A DNA stretch of 44,072 nucleotides from the NCBI GenBank assembly GCA_029260235.1, contig JAJDDP010000182.1, positions 1-44,072 of the forward strand. Direction: 5' to 3'. Both the position numbers and the translations under genes were made by a program. Below, piece after piece: positions 1 to 10,400 of the stretch. The DNA comes from Phycisphaerae bacterium (GTDB taxonomy: Bacteria; Planctomycetota; Phycisphaerae; UBA1845). The stretch's first letter is position 1, and every line of letters starts with the position of its first letter. Below the pieces are notes generated by a model, which was given only the letters and a program-made list of their open reading frames with translations, had not been told where the DNA came from and ran no database searches.

Positions 1-618
1 ATAATGGGCGAACAAGAGCAGGTTCGCTGAGCCCCCTTTCTCTTCCACGTAGTCAATCACGGCGTCGGTGACCGAGGCTGCTGACCGCTCGTTCTGCCGC
101 GCGCCTTGCGTCCCCACAAGACGGTCGAACGTCTCATCGTAATGATCGAACCCCTGAGGGAAGTTGAAACGGCTGTCTAGCGCAAAAGAGCCGGCAAAAC
201 CAGCCGTATGATACCCAGCATCGTGCAGAACCTCGGCAAGCATCACGTTGTCATCGTGGACCACGAAACCGTTGCGCGGCGTGCCATGTGAGTGTGGATA
301 TTTCCCGGTGAACAAAGACGCGTGGGAGGCAAGGGTCGATGGCACGACTGTGATGTACTTGGTGAATAGAACCGACTCACTGGCTAGCGTATCGATCCGC
401 GGAGTCCGGATCCACTCGTTCCCATAGCAGCCAAAGTGATCCGCTCGAGTCGTGTCCATGGAAATGACGATCACATGCCGAAGAGGCGCCTCGACAACCG
501 GTGAGGCTTGTCGCCGCGAGAACCAGATGACCAAAGCGCAGGCTGTGAATGCAATGGCGACCGCCACGAGGGGCCTGGTTCCAGTTGCCGATACCCGCCT
601 CGGAGTCTGTCTACCCAT
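1..618 (-). CDS. Sulfatase-like hydrolase, alkaline phosphatase superfamily (3' end cut by the window)
   Basis: 206 in-frame codons run from an ATG at 618 to the window edge without a stop. The start follows a purine-rich stretch (AAGAAGAG) about 8 bases upstream. Residues 15-34 form one hydrophobic signal or anchor segment, so the enzyme is exported or membrane-anchored. The segment beginning HVIVISMDTTRADH carries the first metal-binding aspartate, and TLASHASLFTG matches the nucleophile region of arylsulfatase-like enzymes. The usual sulfatase signature (C/S-x-P-S-R) reads S-T-L-A-S here, without the proline and arginine. It is therefore a sulfatase-superfamily hydrolase or transferase whose substrate, and whether it is formylglycine-activated, cannot be stated. 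The C-terminal half lies outside the window. Confidence 0.85.
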   Translation of the reverse strand, partial: MGRQTPRRVSATGTRPLVAVAIAFTACALVIWFSRRQASPVVEAPLRHVIVISMDTTRADHFGCYGNEWIRTPRIDTLASESVLFTKYITVVPSTLASHASLFTGKYPHSHGTPRNGFVVHDDNVMLAEVLHDAGYHTAGFAGSFALDSRFNFPQGFDHYDETFDRLVGTQGARQNERSAASVTDAVIDYVEEKGGSANLLLFAHY

Positions 619-1030
619 ACGTCGATCTCTTCTTTCAAGAGCACGTTCCTGTCCAGGCAGCGTCAATCTGCGGGGGCAACCGACTACCGGGAATTCTCAC
701 TCGCCCATTAGCAAGAAGTTATCCTAGTCAGCCAAGTAGAACACTACAACCCGCGATAGACTTGTGTTGCTGTGGTTCAGATTCGTTTCCAAGAGTAGCC
801 ACATTCCGAACAACCACTTCCCGACGTCCTCGATCATGGCCAAGACTAAGGCACTGACTGAAACTAGAAAATTCGTTGAATCCAACGCCACCCAATACGC
901 GCCAACTGTTCAAGCGACAGATCGTGGAAGTCCTCTGAGCCTTGCCCTATAGTGACGCATAGCCAACCATGGCGGATTCTCTTGAGATGCATCCACGCTG
1001 TCTCACATTGGGCAAACATGAGGTGTCGGC
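619..1030. other. Intergenic region between divergent genes
   Basis: This gap separates the leftward sulfatase-like gene from the rightward amidohydrolase gene, so it must hold both promoters. I found no convincing -35/-10 pair and no coding sequence. Open frames here are short and have no recognisable protein features. Confidence 0.4.
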
Positions 1031-2113
1031 TTGAGTAACAAGTTCTCGATTCACGCAGCCAATCGCCTCGGCATTGACTATGAGGCTGAAGCGGCCGGTC
1101 TGGACCAGCATGATTTTCCAATCATCGACGTCCATACACATCTTCAGGGAGAACAGGCCGTCCGCCTCTATCAACGGGTTGCTTCGCTCTACGGCATCGG
1201 CTTGACCTACTCGATGACCCTGCTTGATGAAATGGATACCGTGCGGGCAGTCATGGGTGAGGCTGTTCGGTTCATCGCCATCCCGGACTATGGCAAGGTG
1301 AATACCTACGACCAATTGGGCGAAAAATATGCCCGGCGGATCGAGCGCCTTCATCGCCAAGGTGTGCGCATCGCCAAATTCTGGTCTGCCCCCCGCGGCG
1401 TCGATTCTGCTGAGAAGATGGGGCTGCCTGGCGCCTTGCGGCTAGACGCATCCCACATTGTCGAAGCCATGTCCGCCGCGGCTGAGTTGGGCATGGTGGT
1501 CATGGTTCATATTGGTGACCCCGACACATGGTTCGCTGCCAAGTATACCGACACCAAACGCTACGGAACCAAACGCTCCCAATACGAACCGCTCGAATCA
1601 GCCCTGGAGCGCTTCAGCGTTCCATTTATTGCAGCCCACATGGGCGGTTGGCCCGAGGACTTGGCTTTCCTCTCGGACATGCTCTTGCGATACCCGAACC
1701 TGCACCTCGATACCAGCGCCACCAAGTGGATGGTGCGGGAATTGAGCAAGCATTCCCGGGATGACCTGGTCGCTTTCTTCACCCGCTGGTCGGGGCGCAT
1801 TCTCTTTGGTTCTGATGTTGTGACCCGCAACGCGCATCTAGGCCTCGCTGGTAATGATGATCGCGGCCAAGCCCAAAGCCCTGAGCAAGCATTCGACCTC
1901 TATGCGTCGCGCTATTGGGCACTGCGCACCATGCTCGAAACTGACTACGTCGGCGAATCGCCCATCGCCGACCCCGACCTAGCCATGATCGATCCAGCAA
2001 AGTACGACGAACTGTCAGCACCACAACTAAAGGGAAATCAGCTCCCCGACTCACTGCTCAAGATCTTGCTCCACGATGCCGCCAAAAATCTATTGGAACC
2101 GCTAGAAGGGTGA
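1031..2113 (+). CDS. Amidohydrolase family protein (amidohydrolase_2-type TIM barrel)
   Basis: A 360-residue protein with the metal-dependent amidohydrolase layout. The segment IIDVHTH near residue 35 gives the H-x-H metal pair after strand 1. A later MVHIGDPD near residue 160, AAHMGGWPEDL near residue 203 and ILFGSDVV near residue 258 fit the remaining metal and catalytic positions of the PF04909 group. Members hydrolyse or decarboxylate small ring or carboxylate substrates in the cytoplasm, and the exact substrate is not readable. No signal peptide is seen. The start is TTG at 1031 with GAGGTG a few bases upstream; the ATG at 1018 runs into a stop after six codons, so TTG is preferred. Confidence 0.85.
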   Translation: MSNKFSIHAANRLGIDYEAEAAGLDQHDFPIIDVHTHLQGEQAVRLYQRVASLYGIGLTYSMTLLDEMDTVRAVMGEAVRFIAIPDYGKVNTYDQLGEKYARRIERLHRQGVRIAKFWSAPRGVDSAEKMGLPGALRLDASHIVEAMSAAAELGMVVMVHIGDPDTWFAAKYTDTKRYGTKRSQYEPLESALERFSVPFIAAHMGGWPEDLAFLSDMLLRYPNLHLDTSATKWMVRELSKHSRDDLVAFFTRWSGRILFGSDVVTRNAHLGLAGNDDRGQAQSPEQAFDLYASRYWALRTMLETDYVGESPIADPDLAMIDPAKYDELSAPQLKGNQLPDSLLKILLHDAAKNLLEPLEG

Positions 2114-2264
2114 TCCGCTGACCGCCCGCGATTTCGCAAGGCCTGCACACACGCCACTGCAAGAAAACGGCCTCTCCGTGCAGCGGTGGCCTGCTCAAGA
2201 GCGCAACCATGCTGCACGAAGAAGCCGTCATGAATTGGACAAATGGGTCACCGTCGTCAGCCTG

Positions 2265-3470
2265 CTACTTTGCTAGGGTGTCGGCTGCAAACTGAACCTC
2301 CTCATCGTAATCGAGCATCTCTAAGCCGAAGACAGCATAGCTGGTTAGGCTGGCCGGATAGTAATCCGAATCCTGATCGTCACCGAGGCCCTGAAGAAAC
2401 ATTTCCATCCGCATGCTGTGGGGCAACTGGTTAAGCTCCGACTGAGAGAGCTTGGTTCCCAGGTGGGTAATTCCGCCCCAGGCTGAGGTAACACCGAACT
2501 CATCATGCCAGTAGCGGAACCACTCCCTAGCCCCCTTGTGGTCGCCCTCATTCAGGCCGGTATTCATCATGATAAAACCAAGGGCGACAGCCTGGTTATT
2601 CATCGCTTCTTCAAACGTGTTCTCGCCGATTCGCGAGGGGAAATGAATGGTGGCTGCCAACCTGGTCTTGGAGAAAGCAGCAGCCCATATTTGCAACATC
2701 TCTTGCACGGCCAGCCCGTAAGAATCGTCTCCCAACAAGACGACCCGTCCGTTGTTGTTGACCAACGGATCCATGCCATAGTCCCTGATCTGCCCGAGCA
2801 AGAACGATTCTGCTCCGCCGTAGAAGTTGGGTTCGTTGGTTCCAACTTGCCATCCACCGACACGAATGTACTCGAGACGAGGATCGCCGTCATAGCGATC
2901 AGCCAGCGCTCCTAGGAAATCACTTAGATGAGCTAGGTAGGCTTCATCCCAGTAGACCGGGTAGAGCGGCAATCTACCCATCGGCGTCGCCACGTCACCA
3001 ATTGCCCCAACACTGGGATCGTCGAACAACCACAAAGGCGTCGACTTATTCTGGATGGTGTTATTTCTTTGCCGGCGACCTCCACCTGAACCCGGCGTAA
3101 TCTTGCCGCCGACCGCGATGAACTTGATGCCCACCTGCTTTCCTACCGCGCCGTATTGATCGAGTAGTGCATCGAGCACCTCCCAATCGTGTTGACCCTT
3201 TTCGGGTTCCAGATCAGACCAGTTAAACGTCGCTTGCACGCCGGTCACTCGCTCATCGGCGCGCACGATGTCAAAGGCGCGATCAAAGATTCCGTTGCTG
3301 TTGCTGATATTGATGAAGATACCCTTTCCTACCCCGCGGGTAGGCCCAGGCCGACCGGCGAGCTTCGCGTCCTGAAGTGCGCCATCTCGGTTTCGCTGCC
3401 CCATTGCTTCTGGAACAGTCAGCGCCACCAAGAGCGCCGTTGCAAGAAAACCCATTCTAAAACTTCTCAT
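2265..3470 (-). CDS. Secreted glycoside-hydrolase-like protein (clan A TIM-barrel type)
   Basis: 401 residues with a clear signal peptide (residues 1-24, hydrophobic FLATALLVALTV, cleavage near MGQ). The segment WSDLEPEKGQHDW near residues 84-96 is typical of the early barrel strand of clan GH-A glycosidases, where the domain reads a W...P..G.ydw pattern. TNEP at residues 211-214 is in the right place for the acid/base glutamate (Asn-Glu-Pro). A second catalytic glutamate cannot be assigned with confidence. The protein probably acts in the periplasm or outside on a polysaccharide, but family number and substrate are unknown. The ATG at 3470 follows GGGGGAAGAAGC, a good ribosome binding site. 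It converges with the amidohydrolase gene. Confidence 0.6.
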   Translation of the reverse strand: MRSFRMGFLATALLVALTVPEAMGQRNRDGALQDAKLAGRPGPTRGVGKGIFINISNSNGIFDRAFDIVRADERVTGVQATFNWSDLEPEKGQHDWEVLDALLDQYGAVGKQVGIKFIAVGGKITPGSGGGRRQRNNTIQNKSTPLWLFDDPSVGAIGDVATPMGRLPLYPVYWDEAYLAHLSDFLGALADRYDGDPRLEYIRVGGWQVGTNEPNFYGGAESFLLGQIRDYGMDPLVNNNGRVVLLGDDSYGLAVQEMLQIWAAAFSKTRLAATIHFPSRIGENTFEEAMNNQAVALGFIMMNTGLNEGDHKGAREWFRYWHDEFGVTSAWGGITHLGTKLSQSELNQLPHSMRMEMFLQGLGDDQDSDYYPASLTSYAVFGLEMLDYDEEVQFAADTLAK

Positions 3471-4236
3471 GCTTCTTCCCCCTTAGATTGTGTAAGTACA
3501 CACATGCCCAGGCAGCGCGGTAGAGCGCCCACTCATGCGCAGGCACTCACCACCAGCGCGCACCAGAGGCGCATACTCGCGGCTACGCCGTGGGCGATGA
3601 GCAACTATGTTGTCTGGATGAACCTCTCCCCGCAGACCACATCTGCGGTGAGAGCTAGACGGCTGTAGTGAGTGTTCTCCGGGTTGTCCGCTTGGCTGCC
3701 AATACGCCGCAATTAGACAAGGCTTCACCGGAGGGGATCCAGCAAAGCGCGCACGTTCTCACCCATTCGTTCGATTGCATCTTCCCATTCCTTTCGATGT
3801 TACTGCTTACGATAGCTTCGTTCCCATCGCGTACCAGCCGGTGCCGGTACATGGAGCGGGCGCGCTGTGCGCTGAGGTAGGACGCTGAGGTTTGATGCTC
3901 CGCCAACTCAAGCGCTAGCGGCCGTGAGGCAGCGAGGGCTCTCGAGTCGCATTTCCAGACCGCAAGCGGTCACGTTCCCACTCCAAGACTAACCATACGA
4001 TTGGAATCAGCCACAAGACAATACCTATTCTCCCTAGACGGAACAGGCCCGCATGCCAGAGCGATGGTGCCATGGTCCGCTAACAATAACACGACATGGG
4101 ATCAGGAAAAGTTCGGTGGCATGTGACCACGCGCGCAACACCGCGACGCAGAGGGATTCACGGCTGGGGAGGCTGGGCAAGGTGGTGGCGTGCGGCTCCT
4201 AACCGGGAATTGGTCATGTTTGCTATGTGCAGTAAC
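3471..4236. other. Long intergenic region, no gene recognised
   Basis: 766 bases without a credible gene. Several open frames of 60-85 codons exist on both strands, but they lack ribosome binding sites, hydrophobic or motif features and homology I can recognise. I saw no tRNA-like cloverleaf and no strong terminator. It may contain degenerated coding sequence or the promoter of the gene ending at 2265. Confidence 0.4.
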
Positions 4237-5490
4237 TCAAGACCTCAGAAGGGTCTCGAGCAGCTTCTTGTATTCGCTGCGCAGCTCTTGATAGGCTTGG
4301 CCGGTGGCGGGGCCTGAGAAGCCGGTGTGTACCTTCAGCACTTGGCCGCTGGCGTCCATGACGATGGCGGTTGGATAGGATCGGAGTTTGTCGATCACGG
4401 GTATAGCTAAGGCCACTGTTTCTTTGTCGGCTTTGCCGCCGAGGAGCAGCGGGTACTTGATCTTGTGCCTCTCTCCAAATCGACGCACTTGGCGGGCATC
4501 GCGCTTGAAGTCTTCGCTGATCTCGAAGGCTAGCCCGACAACGGCAAGTCCGCGGCTACGATAAGTGGTGTCCAACTCGACAAGAAAATCAGCGGCGTCG
4601 TGGCAGTTTGGACACCAACTACCAAACACCTCGATGATGATAACTTTGGCATCTCCGGCGACGTCTGCCAAGCTCTTCTTGTTGCCCTCGAGGTCGAGGT
4701 AGACCAACTCGTTCAGATTGGCAGGCCCAGTGCTCTTGGTCATCTCGTACGCGCTGGGTAGCTGTGCTTTGGGATCACGGTGGGCGACCCAGGTTTCATG
4801 CCATGTGTCGCTCGACCAAAAATCGCCCTGCATCATGCCATCGTGCCCTACGCGGGCATCAAACAGGAAGGCATGCCCGCCATCGAACACGGATAATTGC
4901 AATCTCGAACCATCGACCGTTCCGGCAAGGAATCTGTAGTCCCCAGTGGTGGTCATGAAGGTACCGGTTAGGTCACCGTTCTCGCCCACGGCAACCTGCG
5001 CCACAGCTGGCTCGTTACTCTTGGAAAATTTGACCGACCAGCGACCCGCGACCGAAGGCAACCTCTCTGCGGGGTTGGCTGACGAACGTGCGAAACGCGG
5101 GGCGGCGCCTGCTTCGGCGTGGAAGGTCATCTTGACGGTCTTGTCCATACCGGGGCGCTTGATCCATTGGCCATCCAGACGTGTTCCATCTCGGCTTAGC
5201 GTTGCTTGAATGGTCGAGTCGTAGTGATCGATTCCCAGGACCAATCGCGGTCCATCCCATTCGACGCGGGGAACCTCGATGCGCTCCGGCGAATTGATCA
5301 ACCATGCCCGGAGGTTGATGCCCTCGTTGACAAACTCGATACCAAATGGAAGTTGGCCTCCCGGGCTGTCTAGCCAAGCCCGCCACGGACCTGTTTGAAG
5401 AGGTGGCTCCTCCGCAAAGGAGATACTTCCGATCAAGATGATTCCGCACGCGAGGGTGGTGGTCCATCGGTGGTTTCTGGGCCCGGTCAT
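4237..5490 (-). CDS. Secreted TlpA/ResA-like thioredoxin-fold protein with an N-terminal beta-rich domain
   Basis: 417 residues with a signal peptide (hydrophobic residues 11-26, ending SFAEE). Residues about 30-240 are beta-rich and hold two weakly similar halves, each with a 'DG-x-LxG-x-(W/F)' pattern as seen in TlpA-family proteins with a DUF4369-like N-domain. Residues about 255-415 are an AhpC/TSA-TlpA-type thioredoxin fold with the redox motif WCPNC (Cys293, Cys296) and a later cis-proline region (SYPTAIVMD). It probably acts as a periplasmic thiol-disulfide reductase, for example on cytochrome c apoproteins. The fit to a multihaem cytochrome encoded about 28 kb away is only suggestive. 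Confidence 0.85.
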   Translation of the reverse strand: MTGPRNHRWTTTLACGIILIGSISFAEEPPLQTGPWRAWLDSPGGQLPFGIEFVNEGINLRAWLINSPERIEVPRVEWDGPRLVLGIDHYDSTIQATLSRDGTRLDGQWIKRPGMDKTVKMTFHAEAGAAPRFARSSANPAERLPSVAGRWSVKFSKSNEPAVAQVAVGENGDLTGTFMTTTGDYRFLAGTVDGSRLQLSVFDGGHAFLFDARVGHDGMMQGDFWSSDTWHETWVAHRDPKAQLPSAYEMTKSTGPANLNELVYLDLEGNKKSLADVAGDAKVIIIEVFGSWCPNCHDAADFLVELDTTYRSRGLAVVGLAFEISEDFKRDARQVRRFGERHKIKYPLLLGGKADKETVALAIPVIDKLRSYPTAIVMDASGQVLKVHTGFSGPATGQAYQELRSEYKKLLETLLRS

Positions 5491-5637
5491 GCTCGTATCC
5501 GATCTGATTCTTGCGAGGGCTGGGTCAGTCCCCCATCTTTCCGCGCGCCCAAGGATGGGGCGCCCGCTAGGAGGCCCTGGAAGGCATGATAACGATCTGC
5601 GTTGGGGATAGCGAATCCGTCGAGTCGATCAGAACAC

Positions 5638-6441
5638 CTAGCTTGCCGGCGCGGATGCGATCAGATCGAGCAGAGTTGGGTGCCCCTCACGACCAGCCGC
5701 TAGCACGGGTGTTGTGCTCATCGGTTGTTCGTCGGCAATCAAGGGCAGGCAGGGCTTTCCCTCCGGCGTCGAGCAGAGGCCTCCTGCTTCTTGGATCATC
5801 AGCAAACCGGCTGCGACATCCCAGGCATAGCAGCGCAAGGCATAGGCGGCGTCGATGGCACCACTTGCGACCAAGGCTAGATGAACTGCTGTCGAACCGA
5901 TGTTGCGAACATTTACCCGGGTGAGCAGCCGTTCAATGGTTGCCGGTGATTCATCGCTCTTGACTGAAGGGACGCCCACGAAAAAATCTCGGTCGAGCGG
6001 ATTCTCATTCACTCGCAGAGGCTTGCCATCCACATGCGCGCCGCAGCCAGCAACGGCTGAGTAGAGTCGGCCGGTCATGTGCTCGCGAATAACGCCGACA
6101 AGGGGCTGGCCATCTCGAACTAGGGCAATGGATGTTGCGAAGCAAGGAAACCCGCGCGTGAAGTTCCGTGTGCCATCGAGTGGATCGACCACCCAGTACG
6201 TTCGCCTCCCGCCAACAAGGGCAGGATCGACGGTGCCTTCTTCGCCGACCAGACCGTGATCAGGGAACGTGCGGCCCAATGCCTTGAGGATGTATTTCTC
6301 TGAGGCTAGGTCGGCATCGGTAACCGGGCTGCCGTCGGCTTTCTGTCGGTGGCTGCTATTGCCCCAATGGCTAAGAATGATCGTGCCAGCCTCTTGGGCG
6401 AGGCTGCAGGCGACATCCAAAGCGTGGTTAAGATCAGTCAT
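5638..6441 (-). CDS. Inositol-monophosphatase family phosphatase
   Basis: About 267 residues. It contains the family's three metal-site motifs: GEEG in the first third, then WVVDPLDGTRNF, and near the C-terminus YAWDVAAGLLMIQEAGG. These place the Mg-binding acidic residues of the IMPase/HisN/CysQ superfamily (PF00459). The enzyme is a cytoplasmic Mg-dependent, Li-sensitive phosphatase; which substrate it uses (inositol phosphate, histidinol phosphate or PAP) is not resolved. The start chosen is the ATG at 6441, because family members begin close to this point. The open frame extends upstream to 6510 but that extension has no family features; the ribosome binding site at 6441 is weak, so the start is uncertain. 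Confidence 0.88.
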   Translation of the reverse strand: MTDLNHALDVACSLAQEAGTIILSHWGNSSHRQKADGSPVTDADLASEKYILKALGRTFPDHGLVGEEGTVDPALVGGRRTYWVVDPLDGTRNFTRGFPCFATSIALVRDGQPLVGVIREHMTGRLYSAVAGCGAHVDGKPLRVNENPLDRDFFVGVPSVKSDESPATIERLLTRVNVRNIGSTAVHLALVASGAIDAAYALRCYAWDVAAGLLMIQEAGGLCSTPEGKPCLPLIADEQPMSTTPVLAAGREGHPTLLDLIASAPAS

Positions 6442-6647
6442 AGCAAGATCACTGCAGCATTCGCGTGCGAATGGGTCCATGTACAACGAACCGCGCAGCC
6501 AAAGCAGCATTAGCCCGCGGGCAATTCAAATGGAAGTATGGAAGCCGGCTGAGAAACAGTCAATCGGACAGAAAAGCGCAGGCGTCGCCTTACCCGGAAA
6601 GGGAGAGGATTGGTCGGCGCAGGTGGCTATGCTTCAGCGTGCTTGGT

Positions 6648-7193
6648 TCAGCGATTGGGGCTATTGAGTTGTTCTCTTAGCACCCTGGCCAGCATCCCGC
6701 GTGATTGGCTGTCGACGGTGTGGAGGGCTACGTTGAATTTCTCTACGCGACGCCGATCTTCGAGGTAGTTACGAATGTCGGGTATCAATCGAATGGCGTC
6801 CTTGAGTACACCCCTGAACTCGCCAATCGAACGCGAATCCAGATTGGATGCACGCTGCGACAAGTCGTCGAACACGCGCTGCAACTCGGTTAGCCAATCG
6901 CCGTAGTTGTTCTCAACAGCCAGATAGTGCTCCGCATCAGCTACGAGGAACGTGCGGATCACCTCGATGTCGGCATCGGTTAAGGCTTGACTTGTTTCCA
7001 GATGCTCGATGGCAGTCTGGGCCTGCTCAGCCCACATCTCTTGCTGGCACTCGCGGGTGAACGCTTCAAGCTGATTAATCTTGTTCTCGATGAGGCCAAA
7101 CTCGTCTGGGCATTCGTGGTCAATGGCAGTGCCCACCACCTGAGCGAGGGCGTCGATGGTCTCATTGATCCGGGTGGTCTGCGTATCGATCAT
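6648..7193 (-). CDS. Hypothetical helical protein
   Basis: 181 residues, almost entirely predicted helical with many acidic and glutamine residues and heptad-like spacing, and without signal peptide or membrane segment. I do not recognise a family. The start is the ATG at 7193, which follows GGGAGC about 10 bases upstream; the open frame continues to 7280 but the extra residues are cysteine- and arginine-rich and look non-coding. It lies on the same strand as the genes on either side, about 200 bases downstream of the S41 fusion protein gene, and could be co-transcribed with it. Confidence 0.6.
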   Translation of the reverse strand: MIDTQTTRINETIDALAQVVGTAIDHECPDEFGLIENKINQLEAFTRECQQEMWAEQAQTAIEHLETSQALTDADIEVIRTFLVADAEHYLAVENNYGDWLTELQRVFDDLSQRASNLDSRSIGEFRGVLKDAIRLIPDIRNYLEDRRRVEKFNVALHTVDSQSRGMLARVLREQLNSPNR

Positions 7194-7411
7194 CGAATGT
7201 TGCTCCCAAATAGCAGTTTCCGCGAAAGTCATGGGCCGGTGCCCACAGCAACGCCCCCAGCGGCATGCCGCAGGGAGCATCGGCTGAAACCGGTCAATGC
7301 GTTAGGAGTTTTGGGTTGGGTTACAGGAAAGACGGCAACGACCGATAGCAATGCACCATGACAAAGGTGAATCACCGAGCGGCTACTGAGCTACCTGGCA
7401 ATCAATTGACC

Positions 7412-10400
7412 TTAGCGGACGCCGACGGCGGACTCGCCCCCAGACCCCTGTCGTCCCCATCGTACGCTGGCTTGGCCGTTGCTCGGATCGATCACATGCA
7501 GGAACCGAGTATCGAACTGAGCGTTGAGCGGTGCCGGCATCAACTGCCTGACATCCGAGCCTGTCGGCGGAACAAACATGCTGGCTGAGATCGGTTCGTT
7601 GACTAGCTTGTAGGTGAACTCCTGAAGGATGCGCGAACCGCTGGCCCAGTCTCTGTTGACCTGAGTCAATCTAAAGGTCGTTGGATCGACCCACCAGCGG
7701 GTGATGTTGGTAGATACCTTGCCCATGTTTTCCATGGCGAACCAGCCCTGGACCAAGTGTTGTGGTTTGCCATTAAGATCCACGATGCCAACATATTCGA
7801 GCTTGTTCTGATCAGCGATTTCGACGGCTGAGTAGCGCCCAAGTTGGAATGGATCGCACACGACGACGAATTGATTGTCTACCAACTTGGTGGGACAGGT
7901 GACCAGCTGCTTCCCCTTGGGGGTCTCGGTGAACCACCAGCAATTGTATCCGTCGCTGCCGATGATAAAACTGCGGTTCATCATGCTGCTCACGTCAGCG
8001 TAGTACTTCGAATCGCCAAGCAGTCGGAACTCGATCTCACAAGAACGGGTCGAGTTGTAAATCGTCGCGCGTCCCGGCGCGAATTGGGTAATGCGGACCC
8101 TCTCGATCAGCGAAGAAATGCTTCTTCGCGTCTCAGCCATTTGATTGAGCAGCTCGATAAGGGCTGCCCCGCGCGCCTCGACACGCAGCTGGGAATCGTG
8201 CTCGCTTGACAGCAAGGCAAGGCGCGTCGAATAGCCGACGTCCGGCACCAACGAATGCCGCTTGTCCACGCTACGAAAGCCGTGGAACAGAAGGTTTCCC
8301 GAGAAGTCGGCCGGCAATAGAACAGGGACCACGAAAGTGTTCGAGTCGGGTTCATATTGCACATAGAAGTAGGGCAAGCCATACGGATCCTTGCCTTCTT
8401 CCTCCACGGTGATGTGGTGAAAGTGATCCGGATCCATGGGTCTGTCGAAGGTGATCCGGACTGGAACCAGCCGACCGACCGTTGTGCCCGGGGCAGGCTC
8501 AATTCCAATCACTATGGGCGGTTCTTCCGATTTGATGTCCTCCTCGGGGCTGGTGTGGAAGCTCCAGGCATGCGTCTTGGCCAACACACCCAGGGCAGAG
8601 CGGAATCCCGAGATGACCTGCCCGTTGACTTCCATGTTCATCGTGATCCGCTGTGGTTCAGAAGGCTTCATAATCGCAGGAATGATGAATTCGTTATTCT
8701 TTGAATCGTAGCGCCAAGGTCCCATCGGCTTGAACGAACCCTCGCTCCAATTCAGGTTGATTGCGGTTGGATCCATGGGCTGATCAAAACGGATCCGGAT
8801 TTCCGTGACGGGCTTTGCGTCTGTCGCCGCCCTGGCAGGATAGACGAAGACAACCTTGGGGGGTTCTGTATCCGGGGTATCGGGCTTTGTTTCTGGCACC
8901 ACCAAAGGTGCAGGAGTTGAAGAATCGGCCACACTCGACTCCGGTGCGAGCCTCTCGAATGCGCTGACCAGCAGGTCATCCCGCTGCCCCATGAAGCTCT
9001 CAGTGTTGATCAAAAATCGCACCGTGGGCGTAATACCTACGCCGACCATCTCCCGGCCATTGGCGGCGTATCTGACTGCTGTAGGCACGACGATGCTAAG
9101 ATCCGCAGGCAAGGTCACAGATTCGTGCTCAGTTGGCATTCCCGCGGTTCGCGAACCGATGGTGACAACTTGGCTGCACAGTTCCATCATCGAGACGAAA
9201 GCCTCGGCAGCGCTCTCGGTGCGACTACCCACCAGCACGCAGACTGGCTTCTCGTAGGTCCAAGGCCCGCGCGGCTGCAAAGTCAGCGGCGTCTTGGCCG
9301 TCAAGTCGGTTAGCCCTTCGCCGCTGCGCTTCTGGCTGTAACCATAAGTCAGTTCAGCCGCTGCGAATCTCGCAGCAATCGCGATGGCAGCTTTCTCGTC
9401 CATCCCGTTGCTGAGACGCAGGTCGATGATCAGCCCCTCGGTCTCGCGTAGTTTTTCGAGCACCTCATCGAACCGATTGGCCAGTTCAGTATCATTCCAA
9501 GAGGAAATCGAGACTATGCCGACGCCTGCATCTGTCTTTGTCCATAGAATCGAACGCCCCGCTTGGTTGGGTCTGCCGAAGATGAGGCGGTGGGCGCTCG
9601 GGTTGGTGTTCTTGACCTGCGGAACGATGAACACCGGCACAGTCGCGCCCTTGACCAGGAGAGAGATGCCCGGATCCCGAAATCTGCTCAACATTTCGGA
9701 ACAAACCCACGCGAATTTGTGCTTGACGCCCGCCTCAATGGCCTTGGGACGAAACTCGGCTTTGAGCTCTTCCCAGTTGACGTCAGGCCGGAGAGCGAAC
9801 CGAGCATACTTGGATTCCAAGGCATCACAAAGCTCGTCGAAGCACTTGGCCAAGACGTCAGCATCCAAGGCTGTGTAGTCTTCAACCGTCCGGGATTCAA
9901 ATTGGGGCAGGTAGTCGAGAGTTTTCTTGCTCGTGTCATGCGCAAAAAACCGTCGCACGTTCTCTTTGGTGCCAATGTCAAGATTCAGATACTGTCCCGG
10001 CGGAATGACTAGCCGACCGTTGTTGTGCCAACTGCTAATGTTCTTGACCTTAGCGATGTGCTGCATCGACTCAAAGATGTCAGGGTTGTCGCCAAGCCGC
10101 ACCGTCTCGGCCGGAAAGACTTGGTCGAGCAGCGCGGGATGGAATCGCATCCAGACATGGGTAATCGTGCCGGGTTGAGGCACCATGTTGCCAACCAAGC
10201 GGCCCTCGCCCCGCGGAATCACCAGCGCCCAGACAGCCCCGTATTCGCAGTGCCCTATGCCCAAGTCAGCAGGGCCCGTTTCGACGGTCAAGCGATTATC
10301 CACCGCATAGCGAAAGCTAGTCAGTGTGAACATGTCGCTGGGCGTAAATGCCCAGTCGCAGTCTTGCTTGCCCGTGGCGTCATTGATTCCGATCGTGGCT

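Noticed and set aside
3471..4236. Small genes or an RNA gene in the long gap
   Set aside because: Open frames here have no ribosome binding sites or recognisable features, and I saw no tRNA-type arms. A covariance-model scan would be needed to exclude a structured RNA.
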